Of a stretch of 7,732 nt of DNA, positions 1 to 6,352 are shown one piece after another. The stretch comes from Ectopseudomonas composti. Its GTDB lineage: Bacteria > Pseudomonadota > Gammaproteobacteria > Pseudomonadales > Pseudomonadaceae. The translations under genes were made by a program, and so were the position numbers. Positions within the stretch are counted from its first letter, which is position 1. The number at the start of each line of letters is the position of its first letter. The stretch spans positions 1-7,732 of the forward strand of contig CAMPIF010000190.1 in NCBI GenBank assembly GCA_946886245.1. The letters run 5' to 3'. Below the pieces are notes generated by a model. It was given only the letters and a program-made list of their open reading frames with translations. It searched no databases and was not told the origin of the DNA.

Positions 1-374
1 GCCCACAGACCAGAGAGCATCGACATCCGTCGTAAAACTCCGGCTCGTCGTCTCCGGCTTCATCCCTCACCCAGACGTCGGCGCTGCCACGGCTGGGCGC
101 AGGGTTGCCCTGCCCCACTTCGCGTTCACGGCATCGAGCCCCACCATGATCAGGCGGGCGCCTTGCATCTGGGCGGTGCGCACGGATCGTCGGCGTACTC
201 GCTGCACTGGCAGGGATCGAGCTGCAGCACCTCGGCCTGGCTGCAGGCGAAGCCGGGACGGCAGACCTGTTTCAGCCCGTCCGCCGCGCCCAGGTCGGCA
301 GCGGTCTTGATACTCAGCTCGCCCAGGCGCGCAGTCAGCCGCCGGCCAACCACTCAAACCTCACTGATCGGCGC
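1..374 (-). pseudogene. rulB: Decayed C-terminal remnant of rulB/umuC (Y-family DNA polymerase V subunit)
   Basis: Read on the minus strand in two frames, this stretch follows the C-terminal half of UmuC/RulB-type error-prone polymerases. The match begins at PISEV (371-357), normally followed by WGVGRR; here the Trp codon is TGA (356-354), then VVGRRLTARLGELSIKTAADL continues the helix-hairpin-helix region. After AAD (about 280) the sequence jumps to GLKQVCRPGFACSQAEV (about 277-227), equivalent to the family's YRPGFxxSKAEV. Some 120-130 residues of the normal protein are therefore missing. A frameshift near 160-180 moves to RLIMVGLDAVNAKWGRATLRP (156-94), then a second TGA (69-67) stands where the family has Trp in WGM, and the tail SRSFTTDVDALWSVG (45-1) matches the SFTTRxDQLW ending. 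The N-terminal palm/fingers part is absent. Alignment is from memory of the family, so indel sizes are approximate. It cannot encode a functional polymerase. Confidence 0.8.
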
Positions 375-408
375 ACGGCTGCAGGTCACGAATGTGAGAA
401 TGATCGGC

Positions 409-1614
409 TCAATGCACTGGCGAGGTACAGGCGCCCAGCGACGGCACCAGTTGAATGTCGACACGCCGATTGCTGCGGCGTCCACTCTCGGTTTGGTTAT
501 CCGCAATCGGCTGTTCAGCGCCTTTGCCCTGAGTGACAAAGCAGCTGTCGGGGAGGTCGCCCACGCGTTGCATCCACTGCTTCACGGCCTCGGCCCTCTG
601 CCGTGACAACACGCGGTTGCGTTCTGGATCGCCAGAGGCGTCGCTGTGCCCGCTGATGACAATCAACCAACCCGGTTGCGCCTTGATGTCGATCAGGCTG
701 TTGACCAGGACTTTGGTCGACTCGGGTTTGAGTTCGGCGCGGCCCGGCGGAAACAGTACCTGGTTGTCGAGGTGCGTGAGGTTTTTGGCTTGCTGCGCAG
801 GCGCCGTCGCTGAAAACACCGCAGGCGACAGCCACTCTATCTGGGCGCTCGTGCTCCCTTTTACCCACCACCCGAACAGCCCGGCCAGCAGGATCATCAG
901 CACCAGTAGCCAAAGCCATAACGACCTCAGCGCAGGCTGTGCAACGGGTCCGGCTGCTGGCTCCGTGGCATCCAGCTTGAGCACGATAAAGGCCGGCGCA
1001 GCGCTTGCTCTTGAACTCGCGCCCACAGGCCTGCGAGTGACGGCCACCGCCTCATCGGCCGGCGCAGCTGGGGGTGGCGCTCCCTCTGTGACATCACTTG
1101 TCAATCGCTGTAACGCACTGTGCAACTGTTTGCACAAGGCCTGCAAAGGCACCAGCGGCATCTGAACCTGCATCTGCAGTCGCTCACTCAGCTGACGCAA
1201 CTCATCATCAAGCCGGCTGAGTTCCGGCAACCGGGCACGGGTCAGTTCCTGTTGTCGAAACAGCGGCTGCAGTTGGGTGAACAGCCAGGCCAGTATCTCC
1301 AGGCGAGCCGGCAGTGCGGGGGGCCACAGGCGCTCCCAGCCCTGGGCCAGCAGCCGATTGAGCAAACACAGCGCATCGCCCATACCGGCGAGTCCGTGCA
1401 GGTGCGAATGAGCCAGAGCGAAGGCGGCGGCCGATTGCAGCTCCACTCCGTTCTCGCGAAACAGCCCGATGGCCAACTGCTGCACACGTGCCCAATCCAC
1501 ATCGGGGCATGCAGGATGATTCAGCTTGGCGAGTTCCCCGCCCAGCGTGATGAACTCGGCACCTTGGCTGGGGTCACCGCCAAGGCGCAGGGTTTCCTCT
1601 GTCAGCATCGACAT
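409..1614 (-). CDS. ImpA_N (TssA-like) - transmembrane - OmpA-like fusion protein of T6SS
   Basis: The 401-residue protein combines three parts. Residues about 15-170 resemble the ImpA_N domain of TssA/VasL proteins (DVDWARVQQLAIGLF at 38-52; HLHGLAGMGDALCLLNRLL at 71-89; GWERLWPP at 92-99). A Pro/Ala-rich linker (178-228) follows, then one strong membrane helix (SLWLWLLVLMILLAGLFGWWV, about 231-251). Residues 283-390 form an OmpA-like domain (NQVLFPPGRAELKP; HSDASGDPERNRVLSRQRA). Asp325 and Arg340, 15 residues apart, occupy the places of the OmpA residues that bind diaminopimelate in peptidoglycan. The expected topology is N-terminus in the cytoplasm and OmpA domain in the periplasm. ATG 1614 was chosen for its AAAGGGG (1620-1626, 5-nt spacer); ATG 1647 overlaps the tssE stop but has only weak upstream pairing. 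The role, linking a TssA-like cytoplasmic domain to the cell wall, is inferred from domains and context. VasL has a similar front but a different C-terminal domain. Confidence 0.88.
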   Translation of the reverse strand: MSMLTEETLRLGGDPSQGAEFITLGGELAKLNHPACPDVDWARVQQLAIGLFRENGVELQSAAAFALAHSHLHGLAGMGDALCLLNRLLAQGWERLWPPALPARLEILAWLFTQLQPLFRQQELTRARLPELSRLDDELRQLSERLQMQVQMPLVPLQALCKQLHSALQRLTSDVTEGAPPPAAPADEAVAVTRRPVGASSRASAAPAFIVLKLDATEPAAGPVAQPALRSLWLWLLVLMILLAGLFGWWVKGSTSAQIEWLSPAVFSATAPAQQAKNLTHLDNQVLFPPGRAELKPESTKVLVNSLIDIKAQPGWLIVISGHSDASGDPERNRVLSRQRAEAVKQWMQRVGDLPDSCFVTQGKGAEQPIADNQTESGRRSNRRVDIQLVPSLGACTSPVH

Positions 1615-1619
1615 GCTGA

Positions 1620-1626
1620 CCCCTTT
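1620..1626 (-). promoter_or_regulatory. Ribosome binding site of the ImpA_N-OmpA gene
   Basis: AAAGGGG on the minus strand, 5 nt upstream of ATG 1614. It is the best Shine-Dalgarno match near this gene and decides the start in favour of MSMLTEE over the upstream ATG codons at 1647 and 1629. Confidence 0.6.
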
Positions 1627-1646
1627 CATGAGCAGCGGTGCTGTCA

Positions 1647-2087
1647 TCACGGCGCCAGGTACTCGCGTTGCTTCAGGTGGCGCATCAGCACCTTGCCCTC
1701 CGGGGCAAGCGTCGCACCGAAGGTCGCGCACATGCCGTCGTGCAGCTCCACTGCAACGCTGTATTCCAGGTGACCGGGAAGGACTTGCGGGAGCAATTCG
1801 ATATCGACCTTGGCCACACGTGGCTCGTACTTGAGCAGCATCTTGGTCATGGTGCCCATCAGCCCGTGGGCGCTACCGGGCATCCCGTGCAGGATCAGGC
1901 TCATGTCCGGCAACCCATAGTCCGGTAGATGACTGAGGGTGCCGGCGAGGCAGTTGAGGATGCGCTGCAGGTTATCCAGCACCGACAGCAGAACCTGGTC
2001 CTCCTCCCGCACCCGATGCAGATCGAGCTCGCCGGTGAAGTTCTGCAGCAACAGTTCGTAGAGCGACGGATTCTGTTCACTCACCAC
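1647..2087 (-). CDS. tssE: T6SS baseplate subunit TssE (gp25-like)
   Basis: TssE is the homologue of phage T4 gp25, the baseplate wedge protein that seeds sheath polymerisation. The 146-residue product matches family length. Family marks are SLYELLLQNF (8-17), VLLSVLDNLQRILNC (32-46, the helix preceding the conserved region), LPDYGLPDMS (54-63) and the EPR triad in LLKYEPRVAKVDIELLP (EPR at 88-90), the gp25 core motif. Two tandem GTG codons, 2087 and 2084, can start it; AAAAGGA at 2094-2100 is 6 and 9 nt away. The second would overlap the tssJ stop as GTGA, a classic coupling arrangement. The TGA at 1647 touches an ATG of the next frame (TGATG). No defects seen. It could be confused with a phage gp25 protein, but the neighbours settle it as T6SS. 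Confidence 0.92.
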   Translation of the reverse strand: MVSEQNPSLYELLLQNFTGELDLHRVREEDQVLLSVLDNLQRILNCLAGTLSHLPDYGLPDMSLILHGMPGSAHGLMGTMTKMLLKYEPRVAKVDIELLPQVLPGHLEYSVAVELHDGMCATFGATLAPEGKVLMRHLKQREYLAP

Positions 2088-2632
2088 CAGGAATCCTTTT
2101 TCGGCAATGGCACCAGGTTCAGCGCGTTGTCGCCCAGCTCGATCACCCGTGGCTGGTCCGGATCCAGGTCCTCGCGGGCCAGTACGACGCGCCAGGTATC
2201 CTTGTGCATCTCCGGTGAACGGAACAGTGCGACCACGGCGACGTACTGCGCATCTGCAGACAGTGGCACGTTCAGTTGTGCCCCCTCATCGGGCTTCACC
2301 AGCAGCCGCTGCGAATCCAGCAGGTCTGCACCCAGGACGCTATCGCCCTGGTCGAGCAAGCCCTGGTAGTCCGCCGAGTCGAGGGATTTGCGCGCCTTCA
2401 GTTGGTAGACGCGCACCAGCGTCGAGACCGACAGGCCGGACATGTCGGTGCTGTCGGTATTGAGTGCCGCCCGGCCATTCAGGTCCAGGTGCAGGACCTT
2501 GACCTGCTTGTAGAAAATGCCCTGCGCAACAGCGCTGCCCCCATCCACAGCGCGCTGCGTCAGCCCGCAGCCGCCGAGCATGCAAGCAAGCGCCACGACG
2601 GCCAGTGGCGTCTTAGATCCGATACGCGACAT
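2081..2632 (-). CDS. tssJ: T6SS outer-membrane lipoprotein TssJ
   Basis: TssJ is the lipoprotein of the TssJLM membrane complex; it sits on the periplasmic face of the outer membrane and binds the periplasmic C-terminus of TssM. The 183-residue precursor starts with a basic MSRIGSK, a hydrophobic core PLAVVALACM and a lipobox MLGGC with the lipidated Cys at position 22. The next residues are Gly-Leu, with no Asp at +2, which fits outer-membrane sorting. The mature part has the TssJ pattern of beta-strands: VLHLDLNGRAALNTD (about 46-60), then LSVSTLVRVYQLKARKSLDS and a later VAVVALFRSPEMHKDTWR. ATG 2632 has AGGGAG at 2640-2645 with a 7-nt spacer. The gene overlaps tssG by 20 nt and its TGA overlaps the tssE start. 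It looks complete. No tssM partner is in the window. Confidence 0.94.
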   Translation of the reverse strand: MSRIGSKTPLAVVALACMLGGCGLTQRAVDGGSAVAQGIFYKQVKVLHLDLNGRAALNTDSTDMSGLSVSTLVRVYQLKARKSLDSADYQGLLDQGDSVLGADLLDSQRLLVKPDEGAQLNVPLSADAQYVAVVALFRSPEMHKDTWRVVLAREDLDPDQPRVIELGDNALNLVPLPKKDSWW

Positions 2633-3710
2633 GCTGTGTCTCCCTGGTTTTGGTGTTCTCGGTCAATCCCTGGTAGCGGCCGAGGTTGATGGTGATGCCC
2701 GGCTGATCGGCACGGTCTGGATGGTCAGGACCCAGGCCCAGCAGGCCGGTCAGCCCCAGCCATACCGGTGGACCGCCCAGCACCGGTTTGGGCAGGCATT
2801 TCAGCGGCAAGGTGAGCACAAGCTTGGCGGTGCAACGCCAGCCCAGGTAAACGCGCAGGAGCACCAACAGGTCGGTGTGCAGCTGTCGCCCTGGCAACCA
2901 ACCCTGGGCCTCGGTGAGGTCCTCGGTGATCAGCTCCAGCCGCACCTGGCTGTTGGCATCCACGCCCATGGCTCCCAATGGCGTGCCCTGGCAGAGGCTG
3001 ACCGGGTTTTCCCGCGACAGACGGGCCGGCTGAGCCAGCAGCACCTTGCGTGGCCAGTGCGGCGTTACCCGTACCTGGGTGTTCGCCGCCAACAACGTCA
3101 CCAGGGCACCGATGCCCTCGGCATTTCGTGTAGGCAGGCGCATCACGCTGAGCAGGGCCAGGAAGCGCGAAACCGGCGTGGCGACATGGTTCGCCGTTCC
3201 CGGGATGCCCAGGCCGATCAGGCCCAGCAGGCATTGCGAGGTCTTGTCAGTGCCGCCCGCCTCGAAGGTGGCCGGGTAGGAGTACTTGCGCCAGATCCGG
3301 TAGAACTGGGTGAAGATGCGGTGGTTGAAGATGTCGAGGAAGGCCTCCAGTGCCTCATGCCCCTCGCGACGCTGGGCGATGTCGTCCAGGTAGGCCGTCG
3401 GCAGTGGCGAGTCGACCCCGTACAGACCGAGCAAGCGCGTGCGCACCGTCGGCGGACGTTGTGGCTGCTCCTCGTCGTACTCGATGGCCTTCAGCTCGCC
3501 GGCGGGGAACCCCATGCCAGGGTGCGGACGAAAGCGCACAGCATCGTCACTGGGGCGAGTCGTGGTGCCCAGCGGTGGATTGTCCGGTGCCGCCGCTTCC
3601 AGCAACTGGCAGAAGCGGTACAGATTGGCTTCGGAAATACGCCCCGCCACGGCCTCCAGCAGGCCGCTGGCCTTCAGCCTGGAATACGCTGACTGTGGTT
3701 CTCGTTCCAT
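2613..3710 (-). CDS. tssG: T6SS baseplate subunit TssG
   Basis: TssG is the single-copy core of the baseplate wedge, bound by two TssF and carrying the loops that dock TssK trimers. The 365-residue product fits the usual family size. Family features include YRFCQLLE (31-38), FRPHPGMGFPA (60-70), LLGLYGVDSPLPTAYLDD (93-110) and FLDIFNHRIFTQFYRIWRK (124-142), followed by the characteristic LLGLIGLG-type segment. The frame stays open upstream to 4085, but that stretch lies inside tssF and has no TssG resemblance. I chose ATG 3710 because the family-like N-terminus starts there and a GGAAAG lies at 3719-3724 with an 8-nt spacer. The start is inside the end of tssF (37-nt overlap) and the TAA at 2613 lies 20 nt inside tssJ, so translation is probably coupled on both sides. 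No truncation or frameshift is visible. Confidence 0.95.
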   Translation of the reverse strand: MEREPQSAYSRLKASGLLEAVAGRISEANLYRFCQLLEAAAPDNPPLGTTTRPSDDAVRFRPHPGMGFPAGELKAIEYDEEQPQRPPTVRTRLLGLYGVDSPLPTAYLDDIAQRREGHEALEAFLDIFNHRIFTQFYRIWRKYSYPATFEAGGTDKTSQCLLGLIGLGIPGTANHVATPVSRFLALLSVMRLPTRNAEGIGALVTLLAANTQVRVTPHWPRKVLLAQPARLSRENPVSLCQGTPLGAMGVDANSQVRLELITEDLTEAQGWLPGRQLHTDLLVLLRVYLGWRCTAKLVLTLPLKCLPKPVLGGPPVWLGLTGLLGLGPDHPDRADQPGITINLGRYQGLTENTKTRETQHVAYRI

Positions 3711-5446
3711 CGCAGGCACTTTCCGGTGGGTTGCAGGATCAGCGTGAGCTGGTTGAACAGATGGATATCGGCATACAGGGCGAAGAAGCGATTGAGCATC
3801 TCGCCGAACAGGCTGATGTCGCCTTCGCCGCTGAAGCCGTTGGCGTCCAGCGTTACCTCGACGTCCACGCCGCGCAGCAGGAAGCCCTTTTCGAAGCGCT
3901 GGATCAGGTGATGGCGCACCTCGACGATGGCCGCCAGGCGCCGGCGATTCAGTTCGCTGTGAGTCCAGTCGTAGAGCGCCAGGGTGCCGCGCAGCACTTC
4001 GGCGTTGTCCAGCATGGGCAGGAAGTTCGAGCCCAGGTGGCTCAATACCCGCCAGTGGAATCGGTCCTGTTTGGGCGGGTAGCACGGCAGCGTCGGCGCA
4101 CAGAGGTTGCGCACCTTCAGACCGGCCAGCGGCGACTTCACCAATGAGTCCAGCAAGGTGCTCTGCAGTGCCTTGCGCGGGAGTTGGCCGTTGGTGCCGG
4201 TCAGACGCAGGGACAGACTCTCGGTCTCGCTCAGGCGATCGGCATCGAACCCTTCACCACCGAGTATCAGCCAGGTGTCGTGCATGCCATTGGCACCGCG
4301 CTTCATCCGCGTGTGGAAGTAACGCTCCGGCGCCTCATCGCGCAGCATGCCGCCCTTGTGGCGGAAACTGCTGAAGGGCACGTAGTCGCGCTGGGTCGTG
4401 TGCCTGGAGGACGAGACGCTGTCCACCGAATAGATCTCGGTGTGGCCATCCTGCAGGCGCATCGGCCGCAACAGATAGTCGGTCTGCAGCGGCAACAGCG
4501 TCAGCGGGTCGGATTCCAGGACGAACAGGTTGATCACCGGCACGGCGTGGAGTCGAAGATGTTCGGCCGTCACCACGAATTCATGCGGCCACTGCTCACT
4601 CAGCACCACGTCCAACTCGAAGCCTGACAGCTCCGGCACGACGGGCATTTGCTCCAGACCGCAGAGCGTGACGAACATGAATTTCTCGCGGAAGGTGAAG
4701 TACTCCAGCAGCAACTGGTAACCGCTGAAGGCACTGTCGCCCTTGGGCCACAGCCGGTCATCATCAGCAAAGCCCTTGGGCGAGAAATGGCCATCGAGCT
4801 GCACGCGGTCGGTCTGGCCCGGCATCCGCACGTAGAGTGTCTGGGCATTGAGCGTCAACGCACGGTGCAGCGCGCAGGCCAGCGGACCATCGGCATTGAG
4901 GTACAACGGCAGGCGGCTGAGGTCGTTCAACGACCAGTCCGACAAGGGGCTGCAGGCGAAGCGCAGGCGCAATACCGAGCGCCCGTCCGGCTCGCTGGTC
5001 ACGCGCAGCGACTCGATGCTCATCGGGTTCAGCGCCACGTCCTGGGTGGTGGTATAGCGGCAGCGTGTCCGTTTGGGGCCTACCGGCTGCGACAGGACTT
5101 CGAAACCCTTGGGGACGATTTCGCAGCGCTTCATCTCGCGAATGTCCGGCACCAGTTCGACCACCGACAGCGAGGGGATGGTGCGCAGATAGTGCGGCCA
5201 CAGCAGGCTCACCAGGCCCTCGGTCAGCTCCGGCAGGTCGTCGTCGAGCTTCTCGCGCAGGCGTCCCATGAGGAAGGCGAAGCCTTCGAACAGCCGCTCC
5301 ACATAAGGATCGCGCGCACCGGCCTTATCCAGGTTGAGCTGCGCCGCCCGATCCGGGAACGCCTCGGCAAACTCCTTGCCCGCCTCACGCAGGTAGCGCA
5401 TTTCCGCATCGAAATAGCGCAACGTCAGATTGTCCATGCTCACCAC
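3674..5446 (-). CDS. tssF: T6SS baseplate subunit TssF
   Basis: TssF is the large wedge protein of the T6SS baseplate. Two TssF copies embrace one TssG, and the wedge joins TssE and TssK under the sheath, on the cytoplasmic side of the inner membrane. The 590-residue protein has the usual family length. Its N-terminus carries the family signature LRYFDAEMRYLREAGKEFA (residues 9-27), then DPYVERLFEGFAFLMGRL (46-63) and LWPHYLRTIPS (82-92). The C-terminus ends in LQPTGKCLRWNENHSQRIPG, a typical TssF ending, so the gene looks complete. Three starts are close together: GTG 5446, GTG 5443 and ATG 5437. A GGAG at 5451-5454 is 4, 7 and 13 nt from them, so GTG 5443 has the best spacing, while ATG 5437 gives the commonest family N-terminus. 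The gene begins 24 nt after the tssA remnant stop and overlaps tssG by 37 nt, indicating operon membership. Confidence 0.96.
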   Translation of the reverse strand: MVSMDNLTLRYFDAEMRYLREAGKEFAEAFPDRAAQLNLDKAGARDPYVERLFEGFAFLMGRLREKLDDDLPELTEGLVSLLWPHYLRTIPSLSVVELVPDIREMKRCEIVPKGFEVLSQPVGPKRTRCRYTTTQDVALNPMSIESLRVTSEPDGRSVLRLRFACSPLSDWSLNDLSRLPLYLNADGPLACALHRALTLNAQTLYVRMPGQTDRVQLDGHFSPKGFADDDRLWPKGDSAFSGYQLLLEYFTFREKFMFVTLCGLEQMPVVPELSGFELDVVLSEQWPHEFVVTAEHLRLHAVPVINLFVLESDPLTLLPLQTDYLLRPMRLQDGHTEIYSVDSVSSSRHTTQRDYVPFSSFRHKGGMLRDEAPERYFHTRMKRGANGMHDTWLILGGEGFDADRLSETESLSLRLTGTNGQLPRKALQSTLLDSLVKSPLAGLKVRNLCAPTLPCYPPKQDRFHWRVLSHLGSNFLPMLDNAEVLRGTLALYDWTHSELNRRRLAAIVEVRHHLIQRFEKGFLLRGVDVEVTLDANGFSGEGDISLFGEMLNRFFALYADIHLFNQLTLILQPTGKCLRWNENHSQRIPG

Positions 5447-5450
5447 TGAA

Positions 5451-5454
5451 CTCC
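5451..5454 (-). promoter_or_regulatory. Ribosome binding site of tssF
   Basis: GGAG on the minus strand in the 24-nt gap after the tssA remnant. It is the only good Shine-Dalgarno match there and favours one of the two tandem GTG codons (5446 or 5443) over ATG 5437 as the start. Confidence 0.55.
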
Positions 5455-5470
5455 AAAAGGTAAAAGGGGC

Positions 5471-6352
5471 TTAACCACACAGCACCGCAGCGCGAACCGG
5501 ATCGACGGCCACCAGGGCAGACAGCAAACCATCCATGCGTTGCGCCAGGCTCGCCTTGTCTACGTCATTGCGCTGCGCTTTCTGACGCAGCAGCTTGAGC
5601 AGGCGTGCCTTGACCTCGAAACCCAACTCCGGCTCCCAGGCATTCAGGTGTTGTTGCTCGGCGACGCAGTCGAGTTCGACCAGCAGATGAATCGCCAGGT
5701 CGCTCTTGCCGTACTGCTCGGCCACCCGCGCCATCAGCAGGCGCAGCAGCCAGCGCTGCCGGCCGGTGTGCACGTCGGGGCGGGCCGCCAGCCAGGCCAG
5801 CGCGGCCTCGACGCCATCGCTGTCGGCCTGGGCCAGTGCTCCGCTTTCCAGCGCCAGAATGTCATCCGTTGCCGAGGTGGCGATGACGGCCGTGGATATC
5901 CAGTTGGCCGGCTGATTGCCGCTGACGTGCTGCGTGATCCAATCGCGGGTGGGCTCATCGGCGAACGGCGTGCCGTCGCTCCAGCGCAGTTGTTCGAGCC
6001 CCGGCAGGCGCTCGAGCAGCAGCCTCAGGTCACAGGTGATGATGTCCGCCCAGCCCTCGTAGGGAACGCCCAACTTGCTCAGGCCCTGGTAGAGGTACCA
6101 CTGCAGATCCAGCCAGAAGTGGTTCACCCCTTCGGCATACATCCGCTCCACCTGATCCAGCAACTCGGTCCAGTTCTGCTGCAGGTACAGACGCCTGAGG
6201 TGTGCGCGGTACTCCGTGCGCGGCGGCACCAGGCGGGTATTGCCGTTGGCCTCCTGTGGCGGCGATTGATGCACGGTATCCCAGCGCAGGCTGGTCAGCA
6301 GGCGGTGGGCGGCCAGCCAGCCCTGGGGTTGGTCACGCAGGTAATGCCGTAG
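5471..6352 (-). pseudogene. tssA: C-terminal half of a VasJ-type TssA, N-terminal domain deleted
   Basis: TssA-family proteins cap the baseplate and growing tail and prime Hcp/sheath assembly; they typically have an N-terminal ImpA_N domain and a variable C-terminal ring-forming domain. Only the C-terminal VasJ-like part is here. In-frame family-like sequence can be read from about 6352 (LRHYLRDQPQGWLAAHRLL) through SLRWDTV, a Tyr/Trp-rich helical stretch (ERMYAEGVNHFWLDLQWYL) and on to the TAA at 5471. No ImpA_N domain precedes it; the sequence upstream is clpV. The first possible start is a GTG at 6274, 20 nt after the clpV' stop. It lies inside conserved sequence and has only a weak GGGAT upstream, so it is probably not a native start. 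A translated product would be about 267 residues. The break coincides with the clpV truncation, so one deletion probably removed both gene ends. The family call is good; the exact TssA subclass is uncertain. Confidence 0.85.

Noticed and set aside
354..415. Possible transcription terminator after the last T6SS gene
   Set aside because: No stable stem-loop followed by a T-run could be found on the minus strand just after 409; the GC-rich stretch continues into rulB codons.
354..539. Small minus-strand open frame of 61 codons
   Set aside because: Most of it overlaps the OmpA-domain coding sequence in a different frame. Only its last residues (PISEV) are meaningful, as part of the rulB remnant.
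163..606. Plus-strand open frame of 147 codons across the rulB remnant and OmpA gene end
   Set aside because: It runs antisense through two different genes and has no coherent domain.
1615..1731. Upstream extension of the ImpA_N-OmpA frame to 440 residues
   Set aside because: The added sequence lies within tssE in another frame and lacks family resemblance; AAAGGGG supports the start at 1614.
2517..3692. Long plus-strand open frame (391 codons) opposite tssG
   Set aside because: It lies antisense to the well-supported tssG and tssJ genes, is rich in Gln/Arg/His as expected from GC-rich antisense reading, and resembles no family I know.
3711..4085. Upstream extension of the tssG frame to a 490-residue protein
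   Set aside because: The added 125 codons overlap tssF in another frame and look like shuffled Arg/Pro/Ala-rich sequence; the TssG family sequence and a ribosome binding site begin at ATG 3710.
4649..5449. Long plus-strand open frame (266 codons) opposite tssF
   Set aside because: Antisense to conserved tssF coding sequence, with composition typical of a shadow frame and no recognisable domain.
5447..5473. Possible internal promoter before tssF
   Set aside because: The gap is only 24 nt and shows a ribosome binding site but no -35/-10 pair.
5540..6352. Plus-strand open frame (270 codons) opposite the tssA remnant
   Set aside because: Antisense shadow of VasJ-type tssA; Gln/Ala/Val-rich with no family signature.
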